Of a DNA stretch of 64,000 bases, positions 1-9,474 are shown piece by piece. The position numbers and the translations under genes are program-made. How positions within the stretch are numbered: position 1 is the first letter of the stretch; the number at the start of each line of letters is the position of its first letter. The notes under the pieces are model-generated. The model worked only from the letters and a program-made list of their open reading frames with translations, was not told the DNA's origin and did no database searches. Origin of the DNA: Grammothele lineata (lineage: Eukaryota > Basidiomycota > Agaricomycetes > Polyporales > Polyporaceae); assembly GCA_002150815.3 (NCBI GenBank), contig NDFF03000092.1:1-64000 (forward strand). Reading direction: 5' to 3'.

Positions 1-1701
1 GGGGCGGCGCCGTTGGAGGGGGCGTGCGGGTGCGGGTGCGCGGTGGAGGAGGAGGCGGAGGTGGAGATGGAACGGGGGTGGGCGGGGGTGCCGGAGCTTG
101 TGCTGGTGTTGGTGTTGGCGCGCGAGGGGGAGCGGGGCTGGTGGGCGGGTGGGCTCGCGGGGAGGAGGTGCTGGGCGATTTGGGGCGACTGCGAGGCAGG
201 GGAGATGAGCGGCGAGGCAAGGCGGGAGGCGGCGCTGGCACTCCCCGCGGGCTGGGGTGAGGATGGATGAGACGGCACTGGGGAGTCGATGGGCTCAGGC
301 GGGACGAGGCGCATGCGCGGCGCGCTCGCGGATATCGACCTAGGCGATGGAGGTGAGATGTATGCTCGGCGGGGCAAAGTGCATCGAGTACGCACTTATA
401 CAGAGGCCCGAAAGTATTCAGCGTCTGGAGATAGTCGCTACAAAGGTTGTGTGTTGGCGGATCTACTGGAGACGCGTCCGTCGCGACGTATAACCTCGAT
501 GTTGTATCGAAGAGGAATGCCTTCGTTGCTTGTGAATTCTAGAGCGCACCATCAGAAGGACGCCCACACATTGCGTCATGAGATCGCTTACAGCACAGAA
601 AACATTTAGCAGGTCTTCGAGGTACGGCAGGGAGTCGATGAGCTTGTGCAGCACGCGGGAAAACGCGTCATGAAGCGAGTGGTCGTAAATCGACGTTAGC
701 TGGAAATTTATGGGTATCGTCTCGTACTCCGCGCCGACGTAACTCAGGTCGGACAGCACGCGGGACTGGATATGCCGGAAGTTCTCTGACAGCGAAGAGA
801 CAGGAGTCAAGGGACCAGTAGACGTGCCCTCGGAAGTGCTTACCAAACTTGTACTCCTCGCTCAGTACATCCGCCTTGTGGACAAACACCTCCAGATTCA
901 TGTTTGGATGCGCCTGGTACGCGGTGACGACAAAGTCTACGAGCCTCTGGATTGGCTGCTGGTACAGGTCCTACGAAAGTACTGCATTAGCTCCATTCGG
1001 AAGAACCGGGGCCCCCCGGCTCCGGATTTCCGTATGGCCGCCGCGCATTCCGTGCCATGTGCGCTCACGAACGTGCATCCACGAGCAAGGGACTACACCA
1101 CCTGTGTATCCGCACGCCGGGGAGCGAAATGAAGCTCAAATGAAGTGGCCACTGCGTAGGAGAGCGTCATCTCTGCGGACGACGCGATCGCCGAGCTACG
1201 AATGGCAGAACGGGCGGCCCGCGGGAAAGAAGAAGGGGATTATGAGGGCTAATGAGGGGTAGAGGGCTCACCTGGATGTCTATGACGAAGATCACGGTGG
1301 AAAACTGGGTGATGGAGGCGTCGAGGGACTCGAGGGAGACGTCGCCGGGGCAGTCCCATATCTCAAGAGGGATGATGGTGCTGGCGAGAACAGCGAATGC
1401 CGTCAAGGGTCACGCACAAATCGCGCTTGCAGGGGGGAGCACGGACGCACTCGAAGTGGTGCTTGGTTGTCTGCGTAGTGGTCTCGAGGTAGAGGGTCTC
1501 GCGAGGGGCGAGGTTGTTGAAGAGGACCTGCTGGATGGACGTCTTGCCGCTTCTGCAAAAGCCCGGGGAGTGAACGGGGGCACGGAAAGACATAGGTAAT
1601 GAATCGCACCTGCGCATTCCAAGCAGCAAAATCTTGGTGCGCGCGACGGGGCCTTCGCCCGCGCCGTGGGGGGCCGCGGGCCGCGCGACTATGCTGGCCA
1701 T
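1..1701 (-). CDS. GTR2: Rag-type small GTPase RagC/Gtr2 (3' end beyond the window)
   Basis: This is one of the two Rag GTPases that recruit and activate TORC1 at the vacuole in response to amino acids. Joining exons from the ATG at 1701 gives a short N-terminus, then KILLLGMRRSGKTS (a P-loop interrupted by a 57-nt intron), a switch region ending IWDCPGDVSLES, the strand FVIDIQ, the HKAD guanine-specificity motif in FVHKADVLSEEYKF, and LTSIYDHSLHDAFSRVLHKL. After a further intron come the roadblock-side motifs KAFLFDTTSRLYVATDASPVD. HKxD in place of NKxD and the IWDxPG switch are typical of RagC/Gtr2 rather than RagA/Gtr1. An unusually long intron (971-1271, 301 nt) follows FVIDIQ. After about 360 the frame stays open to base 1 but becomes a Ser/Pro/Ala-rich low-complexity insert, so the C-terminus lies outside the window. 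It is divergent from the VTC4 gene. Confidence 0.9.
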
Positions 1702-2151
1702 GACGAGTGCGCGAGGCGAGGGGGCGAGCAGGAGCGAGCGTGGAACAGAGGACGAAGAGGCAGCGGACGCGTCTGCGGGAGGGATGCACACGACCAGAGT
1801 ACGAGAGACGTGAGACGCGAGACGGAGCCAGGGACGGAGGAGGTGGCGGAGATCCCAGAGGACGATCGGGCGGCGGAGGAGATCTAGAAGGCGGGCGCGG
1901 ACGCGCGGATTAGCCGGCTGCTGCAAGCATTGGCTGCGCTCCCCAGTGAGCTGCCCAGCCGACGCACGTTCGTCCTCTCCTTGGTCCTCGCCCGCTCGAC
2001 TCCTCCCCGCCGTCCTCCGCAAACTGCCACAGGCGGCGAGAAGACGCGGCTGGCCAGGCCGGACTCTTCTGCTCTTCGCGAACCATTTTCTCCGCTTTTC
2101 TTGCCTGTCCGTCTTCCCACCACCGTCTCTACCCGCCCTCTTTCCCCCCGC
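1702..2151. promoter_or_regulatory. Shared divergent promoter region between RagC/Gtr2 and VTC4
   Basis: This 450-bp gap separates two start codons that point away from each other, so it must hold both promoters. Short open frames cross it but none resembles a protein. The part near VTC4 (about 2095-2150) is pyrimidine-rich with CT runs, as is common just upstream of fungal start codons. No clear TATA box was seen. Confidence 0.5.
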
Positions 2152-5100
2152 CATGAAGTTCGGTCGCAAGATTAGCGTGCGTTCCCTGCCTCCTCCCTCT
2201 CCTCCCGCGACGCTCACGTCGCCACCAGAAAGACCTCTACAACGAATGGCGTCCCTTCTATATCGACTATAACCTCCTCAAGCGCGAGCTCAAGGTCCGC
2301 TCTCCTCTCACACGACCCACTTCGCGCGCTCATCACTTTTTCTCACAGGCGCGGACCACCTCCCGCAACTGGACGGATGTAGACGAACGTGAGTTCACGC
2401 TCATGCTCGAGCGCGAGCTCGACAAGATCCACAATTTCCAGAAGACAAAGGTACGCCCCTGCCAGAGCCCTCTCTTTACCACCCCTCTCCAACCTTCAAG
2501 GCGCGCAGACGTTCGAGCTCTCCGGCCGTATCAATGATGCGGAGAAGGCCGTTAAACGCCTCGTTCAGTCTATGGACGCTGCGCAAGGAAACCCCCACCA
2601 CCATGTCGAGGCCAGCGACAACACCGACCCCGAAGCCCAGGAGCGCCGCGAGGGCGTCACTCAGGACGCTGGGTCGGACGACGAGGACGAGGATGACGAG
2701 GACGACGCCATGTCCGTGGATGCTTTGGAGGATCAGTTCCTCCTCCTTGAGGAAGAGGTTGCTACCCTCGTCGCGGACGTGCACGATCTTGCCCTGTACA
2801 CTAAACTCAACATCACGGGTTTCATGAAGATCCTCAAGGTACGCCGCCCCCTCTCTAACAACCCACAGTGCCGAGGTTGATACGCCGCGTCTCCCCGCGC
2901 GCCTCGCAATAGAAACACGACGTACGTATCCCGCTTCTCCCACTCCGCCGCTGCCGAGCTCAGCCGCGCGCTGCAGAAACAAACGAACCGCCCGCTCAAG
3001 CCGACGTTCATCCAAGAGTACCTCGAAAAGCGCCCGTTCTACAAGTACAACTGGGACAGCCTCATCGTCAAGCTCTCCCGCCTCTACGACCTCGTCCGCA
3101 CGCGCGGGCACCCCGTCCAGGGCGACTCGAGCGCGGGCGGGAACCAGAGCGCGTTCGTCCGCCAGACGACCAAGTACTGGGTGCGTACCGTTGTTATGAC
3201 GTCATATCCTGCCTCCCGATCACCAACGCGTCGCGTATGGCAGGTCCATCCCGATAACCTCGTCCACCTCAAGTTGGCCATCCTGCGCCATCTCCCCGTC
3301 CTCGGTGAGTCGCGCCGGGCGTGCGTTTGCCGACCGAGCTCATGCTGCGCCAGTGTTCAACGCGGACAAGGAGTTCGAGCCCAAGGATGCGGGTGCGTGC
3401 GCAGGCGTCGTCCTTCTGCGATCGGGGGCTCATTTCGCTTGCAGCCATCTCGTCCGTGTACTTCGATAACGAAGACCTCGAGCTGTACCTAGGCCGGCTC
3501 GAGAAGACGGAGGGCGCGGAGGCGGTCCGCCTTCGGTGGTATGGAGACATGGGGCAGAAGACCGTGAGACCCATCCACGCCTCCCCTCTACGAAACGCCG
3601 CTCACACGCCCCCACGCATGTACAGATCTTCGTCGAGCGCAAGACGCACCGCGAAGACTGGACGGGCGAGAAGTCCGTCAAGGCGCGCTTCCCGATCAAG
3701 GAGCACCTCGTGAACGCCTTCCTGCGGGGCGAGCACACGATGGACGCCGAGTTCCAGGAGCTCGTGGCGCGGGGGAAGAAGACGCAGGCGGAGGCGGACG
3801 CGATGATCCAGCTCGCGAACGAGGTGCAGTACAGCGTGCTCACGAAGCGGCTCGTGCCCGTCATGCGCACGTTCTATAATCGCACGGCGTTCCAGCTGCC
3901 GGGGGACGCGAGGGTGCGCATCTCGCTCGATACGGAGCTGACGATGACTAGGGAGGATAATTGGGATGGGAGGAGTAGGGCGGGGGATAATTGGAGGAGG
4001 ATGGATATTGGGATCGACCATCCGTTTGACCAGTTGCCGGGTGAGGATAAGGAGCTGTTCAAGTGAGTGCGGTTTTGCTCTGTTGTTTTGTGTGGAACGC
4101 TGATGGCGGTGCTAGGTATGGTGTCCTCGAGGTCAAGCTGCAGACGCAGTACGGCCAAGAACCACCTCAGTGGGTTACCGAGCTTGTCTCTTCACACCTC
4201 GTAGAAGCCGTCCCTAAGGTCAGCTCATTCACCTTAAACTGCGTCGGGTACACATTACTGACGGCTTGTATAGTTCAGCAAGTTCATTCACGGCTGCGCG
4301 ACCCTCCTCCCAAACCGCGTCGACCTCGTGCCGTTCTGGCTTCCACAGAGTGCGTGATTCATTCATTCATACATACATAGACGGCGCCGAGGTTAATGTG
4401 CTTATCCACAGTGGAGGTCGATATCCTCAAACCCGACACCGGCGTTGTCACCATCGAGCGCCCACTGCATGCATCATCTTCCAAGGGCACCTCTTCGCGC
4501 GCCGGTACCTCTGGGCAGACCACACCAGAACGCCTGCACTACACCGAGCCTGTGTCCGAGGGCGAGGAAGACGAGGAGATGGACCTCGCGCCTGGTACGT
4601 CGAGCTATCTTCCGACACGCGGTCGCGGCATCTGATCTTTGCCCTCTCTCCTCCCTTTACAGCGAAGGACGAAGACAAGCGTACGGGCCTCTCGAACCAA
4701 GAAGTCGCTGCCGCTGTCGCGATCCGCGAGAAGAACCTCAAGGAGCGCGCCCAGGCCCGCGTCGCCGCTGCCGCTGCCGCCGAGGAGGGAGAGGGAGAGG
4801 CGGAGGCGGAGGCGACGGCGTTCCAGAAGGGCGCGGCGGGGATCCGGTCGACGCTCGAGAACACGGCGCAGGCGCGGGCGATGTCCATCGACCCGCTCGC
4901 GCCGTCGTCTGCGTTTGACGAGACGCTAAGGGACCGCCTGCGTAAAGACGCGCCGGAGGACGGGGACGACGAGGATGAGGATGGGGACGATGAGAGGGAC
5001 GAGGAGGAGGGGAGGGCGAGAGCACGTGCGCAGAGAGGCGAGGGGACATCGAGGGCGGGCGAGGATAGAGTGCTTGACAGGAGCTGGACTGCGCCTGTGG

Positions 5101-5523
5101 GCAAACGCATCGCAGTGCCGGTCAGGATCGAGCCGAAGGTGTACTTCGCGGCCGAGCGGACGTTCTTCGTGAGTATTACTTTCCCCTGCCCTTGTTGTTC
5201 GTCTTCAAGACAAATGCTGACCGCCCCTCGCGTGCTCCCAGAGATGGCTCCACTTCGGGATCTACATCGGCACGATCGCGACGACGCTGCTCAACTTCGT
5301 GCCCCCGGGCGACACCGTCGGGCTCATCAGCGCGTGGGCGTTCACCGCCGTCGCGCTCGTCGCGATCGCGTACGCCGCCGCGATCTTCGCGTACCGCGCC
5401 TGGCACATCCGCCACCGCCGCGCCGAGGGGCTCTACTACGATAGGTTCGGCCCGACGGTGCTTTCTGTTGGGCTTGTTGCGGCGCTTGGGGCGAATATTG
5501 TGTTGAGGTTGAGGGAGCTGTGA
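2152..5523 (+). CDS. VTC4: VTC4-type vacuolar polyphosphate polymerase (SPX, TTM tunnel domain, membrane domain)
   Basis: The catalytic subunit of the vacuolar transporter chaperone complex makes polyphosphate from ATP and moves it into the vacuole. The SPX domain (2152 to about 3180) starts MKFGRKIS, with [44 protein letters not shown] and [20 protein letters not shown]. It binds inositol pyrophosphates as a phosphate signal. The tunnel domain (about 3440-4420) keeps the basic residues expected of an active enzyme: [26 protein letters not shown], and [11 protein letters not shown] with its Glu. This favours VTC4 over the inactive VTC2/3 paralogues. A long acidic, Arg/Glu/Ala-rich linker follows (about 4540-5080). 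The C-terminus (about 5240-5520) has three hydrophobic segments, as in the VTC1/DUF202 domain. The gene has about ten introns. One 9-nt exon (2913-2921) supplies Lys-His-Asp of the SPX motif. The stop is at 5521-5523. Confidence 0.9.
2913..2921 (+). other. 9-nt microexon inside the SPX domain of VTC4
   Basis: The preceding exon ends at 2838 after GFMKILK with a GTACGC donor. An AG acceptor at 2911-2912 is followed by nine bases reading Lys-His-Asp, then a GTACGT donor at 2922. The next exon opens at 2977 with [11 protein letters not shown]. Only this join restores the conserved SPX string KILKKHDKQT. The flanking introns are 74 and 55 nt. Skipping the microexon would keep the frame and delete three residues. 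Confidence 0.75.
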
Positions 5524-6582
5524 GAGAGTGCGTGTGTGTGGGGGGGGAGGTATTTACTGTGGAGTTATGGACTGTTGATTCGTGTCATCTACTCGTTATG
5601 TCTCTCGCCTATCTAGCACTAAGTATTTTGTATACAATCGCGGAGCACTCCTTCCTTGAGACCACCCATTCCTTGAGATATACTGCTCACTGGTTCTGGC
5701 TCTAACCCCCTCGTGTTGCGCTCCCTTGAAGCTCCCCACACAGGACAGTCTGGACATGCAGCGATGAAGCAGCTAGATCACACCTCATACGAAGTCGGAT
5801 ACCGGGTCTTTTGTTGATCTCTTGCTCTAACCTGATCTCAGCCATGATGTGCATACCTTGACTTCAGATCTCCCGATAGCACCCGGAAACGTTAATGTGT
5901 CCGGCGGTTCAAACAATCTGCTCGATATCGCAGCCGTTCAACCCGCTCAGGAATTTTCCTGAAATGTAACTGGTATGCTAGTACATGGTATACACGTCGT
6001 GAGTATATCTCATTCACCTCTATGCGGAACTTCTAGCCGTTCATAGTGCTCTAGTAAGGATTTGAAGTGATATATTGTCAGACTTCTTGCAGGAGAGTCT
6101 TGTCACTACTTTTCGAGTTGCTGAACACGTTTTAAGCATCACAGATTGGCTATAGTTCCTTCGAATAGAGTATATGCAGTCCAAAGCATGTGCGCAAAGT
6201 CTCAGAATTAAGAGGGGAATACGTAAAATGGATCCTCAAGTTGAGTTTATCAAAAAGGGGTCCATGATGGTACATTTTTCTTATCGTTGCGTCGGGCTTC
6301 CTTGCCATCACTGCTTCTAGAGGCTCGGAGAGAGTCCAGCGTTCAAATTTCATCAAAAACAGTGTCCGTGTTGCATGGAAAAGAAGTCCGAATTGAGAAA
6401 CGCCGGGCATCCGAGCGCTGTTGCCGCTTGGCATTGGATCATCTTCGCGGCCACGTGGCGGCGTTTCAGTATATACCCAGAGACGCGCGTCACGATTGGC
6501 TCTTGACGTGAACCACCTAGTCGCACCCACTACCTCTTGGCAGATTCCAAACCACCGCCAACGTACATAGACGAACACGCCC
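5524..6582. other. Intergenic region, no gene seen
   Basis: This stretch of 1,059 bp is more AT-rich than its neighbours and contains the VTC4 3' untranslated region and the promoter of the FRA10AC1-like gene. The open frames within it are short and have no recognisable protein character. Confidence 0.6.
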
Positions 6583-7435
6583 ATGGCGCTTTATACACCC
6601 TACAGCGCGAGAGGTGCAGGATCCTCCAGCCAGCCTAGAGGCGGCACGACGGAGTTTGAGATTCTCAAGAACTCTCATAGGTAAGCGGTATTGACGCTAT
6701 CGGAACGTTGAATACAGGTCTCATGATGCCTTCGCAGGTTCCTGCGAGACGACGAAGAAGTCGATGACAGCCAGCTGTCATGGGATGACAAAGTCGCGAG
6801 AAAATATTACTCGTCACTCTATCGCGAATACGCCGTCTGCGACCTGAAACATTACAAGTCTGGAAATGTGAGCCCGTCTTCGTAGAAATGGAAACGCACA
6901 TTCGTTGATCTTCCGTCCTCAGTTCGCGTTGCGCTGGCGCACGGAAGAGGAGGTTCTTTCCGGAGCGGGCGATTCCACCTGTGGCAACACGCGTTGTCCG
7001 CTGCACAAGGAATTTCCGCAAGACGGCGATGACGTTCGTCCCGCTCTTACGACGCTCGAACTCCCTTTCGCGTACGAGGAGGGCGGCGAGAGCAAATTTG
7101 CACTCGTCAAGGTTGTCCTCTGTCCTAGATGTTGCAAGAAGCTCATGTGGAAACGCAACAAAGAGAAGGAGCGGCAACAGTGCGACCCCGCGTCAGAAAG
7201 ACCAGCCGACGAGGGCCACACTCGGGATGTCACAGGACCAGACCGGAGAGAGCGGCGGTCACGGACGCCAGGGGAAGAAGCGGAGCGGTTCTCAGGGCGC
7301 TCGCACGAAGCCCGTGATGGGCATTCGAAGGAGCCTGAGGCCCGGCGCCACGACCACACACATAGACGCAGACGGAACTCACGCTCTCGCTCGCCTCGTC
7401 GTCGGAATGAGGAACCCCGTCGATCTCCACGGTAG
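6583..7435 (+). CDS. FRA10AC1-like spliceosome-associated protein
   Basis: This is a homologue of human FRA10AC1, a nuclear protein associated with the catalytic spliceosome. Three exons (6583-6680, 6738-6867, 6923-7435) give 246 residues. The diagnostic core is KYYSSLYREYAVCDLKHYKSGN, spread over an exon junction, then FALRWRTEEEV and two cysteine pairs: CGNTRC and, after FAYEEGGESKFALVKVVL, CPRCCKKL. These pairs probably form a zinc ribbon. The C-terminal 80 residues are Arg/Ser/Glu-rich (RS-like, with RSRSPRRR), which fits a splicing factor. The ATG at 6583 gives the only in-frame N-terminus that continues through both splice sites. The gene converges on the NmrA-like gene with about 105 bp between stop codons. 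Confidence 0.88.
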
Positions 7436-7540
7436 AGTATCTTGACATTGCGTTTCGTTGCCAAGTCTCTCGTCCGGTATTAGTGCGTTGGTAAGCTCTA
7501 CGTCGTGCGGCGAAGATGTATGTACATTTTACTGACGATG

Positions 7541-8819
7541 TCATAGACGTTCTATGGCGGCTCGCTTAGGCCTGATCGTCTTCCCGTCCTCCGTGTTCTT
7601 CAATATGGTCACCCTCCGCAAGTCTCCCGTGTAGTCGTTCTTCCTCATCCACCGCTCCAGCGTGAGAGCTCCGGGATGTACTTTCCTCACCCACGCCATG
7701 TCCCGCGAAATGACGTCGTCCCGCCAGAGCGCCCACCATGCGGAGAAGTTCTGCCGCCACGAGGTCGACCCATCGCGTTTGCGCTCATTCGCGACAGGGT
7801 CGTCAACGCCCTCGAAGTTGCCGAACCATTCGTCAATGGTCTGGTGTACTACTTCCGCCTTCCTCCCCGTCACCTTCTCGAACGTCGATTCTAAATAGTC
7901 CCACCCAACCATGTCGCTGGCAATCTTCATATCAATGCCAGACGTCGCTTCGCGGTGGTCGAAAGTATACCGCGCGAAGAACCCGAGGTCTGCGAGGGCG
8001 ATCATGGGGACATGCCCGTGCCCCACGGGAGTCACGAAGACCGCCGTCCCGTCTGCGCGCCGTTTTAGCGGTCCAAACATCATCTGCCCGAACCGCCGCG
8101 TCAGAAGCACCTTCCCCTGGACCCTCTCGCGGGACGTACGTTGAAGAGCATGTCCATATATGGCCCGGAGGTGACGACGCTCCACGACATGCCGTGCGGG
8201 CTGGGGTCGGACGGCTGCGCCCGCATCCAATCGGCTACGCGTGCTTTGCCGTCGTAATGCTCGCAACGATACCGCTCGTCGAAGCCGCCCTCCTACGAAA
8301 GCGGCAGGGCCGGTCAGCCGTGGCATCCCGGGAGGCCGCTCGCGGGGCGCGACGCACCTTTAGCGAGTAGTCCAGGCTGCTCCAGACGTAGTGGCGCAGG
8401 GTGCCCTTCTGCCGCGCGAGCTCAAAGATGCGGATCCCAGCCCACGTCTCCTTTGCCTCCCCTACTGTGAAGCCGTCAGTGTTGACCCATGCGCCATACA
8501 CGCCCTCCAACGCGCGAGACACGCTGGACAGATCGTCGAAAGAGCCTGCGGAAATCCCTCGGTCAGAGCTCGGTTGAGCTGGGCTCCATCACTTCGGACG
8601 CGCGGCGAGGATGAAAACAGCACCTTGAAAACATTGCACGCCGCGTCTGGAGAGCTCCTGGGCTCGTCTGCTGGTCAAGTCGCGCGTGAACGCCCGTATA
8701 GCGTAAGGTGACGGTTGACCGTTGTCGCAAGGCGCGAGGAGCTTGTCTATAATTGCCATTCCTTGTGCGCCGGTAGCACCGATGACGAGGATGAGCTTTT
8801 TTCTATTAGAAGAGGCCAT
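7541..8819 (-). CDS. NmrA-like NAD(P)-binding Rossmann protein
   Basis: This is a member of the atypical short-chain dehydrogenase group typified by NmrA and HSCARG, usually NADP-sensing or reductase-like proteins of the cytosol. The N-terminus KKLILVIGATGAQGMAII is a Rossmann dinucleotide motif. It is followed by IRAFTRD, DDLSSVSRALEGVYGAW and HYVWSSLDYSLK, and later by MSWSVVTSGPYMDMLFN and PMIALADLGFFARYTFDHRE, which contacts the variable C-terminal subdomain. Four exons are needed. The last join removes a 56-nt intron with a CTGAC branch point (donor after MDMLFN, acceptor before MMFGPLKRR); without it the frame hits a stop. The catalytic Tyr-Lys pair of classical dehydrogenases is not obvious, as is normal in this family. 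The product is about 325 residues, and its substrate is unknown. Confidence 0.85.
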
Positions 8820-8891
8820 GGGTAGTTTGAACGCGGCGGATGGTGAAACTGTAGAGATGTACTAGCTATACGGAGCAGGAAACTCGCCTCC

Positions 8892-8899
8892 TTTTATAT
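8892..8899 (-). promoter_or_regulatory. TATA box of the NmrA-like gene
   Basis: On the minus strand the sequence reads TATAAAAG within GATATAAAAGGAGG, about 73 bp upstream of the ATG at 8819. Sequence and spacing fit a strong TATA box. TATA promoters in fungi are often on regulated or stress-induced genes. Confidence 0.6.
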
Positions 8900-9474
8900 C
8901 TGTCTTGGCTTTGTAGATGCCAGATTAGACCGAGTCGGCATCAGGGCAACGTGCCACCGATGCGGACGCCATAGGGACACATTGTGGTAATGCGCACTCT
9001 GCGCTTATTTGTCAATTGGAGCACTCAGCAGGGCGAAAAGGTACAACTAGTCACAGTGGGAACCCCGTCCAGCGCGACTCTCGGACTTCTAACTGCGCAA
9101 GATCCGTCTTTCATTCCGGAAATGCAGTCTCTATCTCGGATTGCAATTGGGCGACGTCGCTCGCGTCGGTCCCACTCTGGCTACCGCGGCCGATGATAAC
9201 CGGATCCCCCGTCGCACGACCGCGCCGTCAGTACTGTACCCTGGACGTCCAACGGCTCGGAATGCGGCCGTACGCCGCTTCCACACACACGGAGGCAGAG
9301 CATGCGGGACTGCCGATACGATCGACCCTGCTCGTTCTTGGCTCCCCCGTCATGCAACCTGAGAACGGTAAAGAAGGAGCTCCACAGGCCGTGCGGACGC
9401 AGCGTGCCCCGCCCCGGAGCCGGTCATTATACCGGGGACTACGCCTAAACCAAGTAAAGATAGACGAGAGACTC
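8900..9474. other. Intergenic region, no gene seen
   Basis: This gap holds the upstream region of the NmrA-like gene and the 3' flank of the methyltransferase gene, both on the minus strand. No open frame here has recognisable protein character. Confidence 0.5.

Noticed and set aside
8133..8155. A 23-nt GT-AG segment that could be an intron in the NmrA-like gene
   Set aside because: It is too short to be spliced. A 56-nt intron with the same donor, a CTGAC branch point and a later CAG acceptor restores the family motif FGPLKRR.
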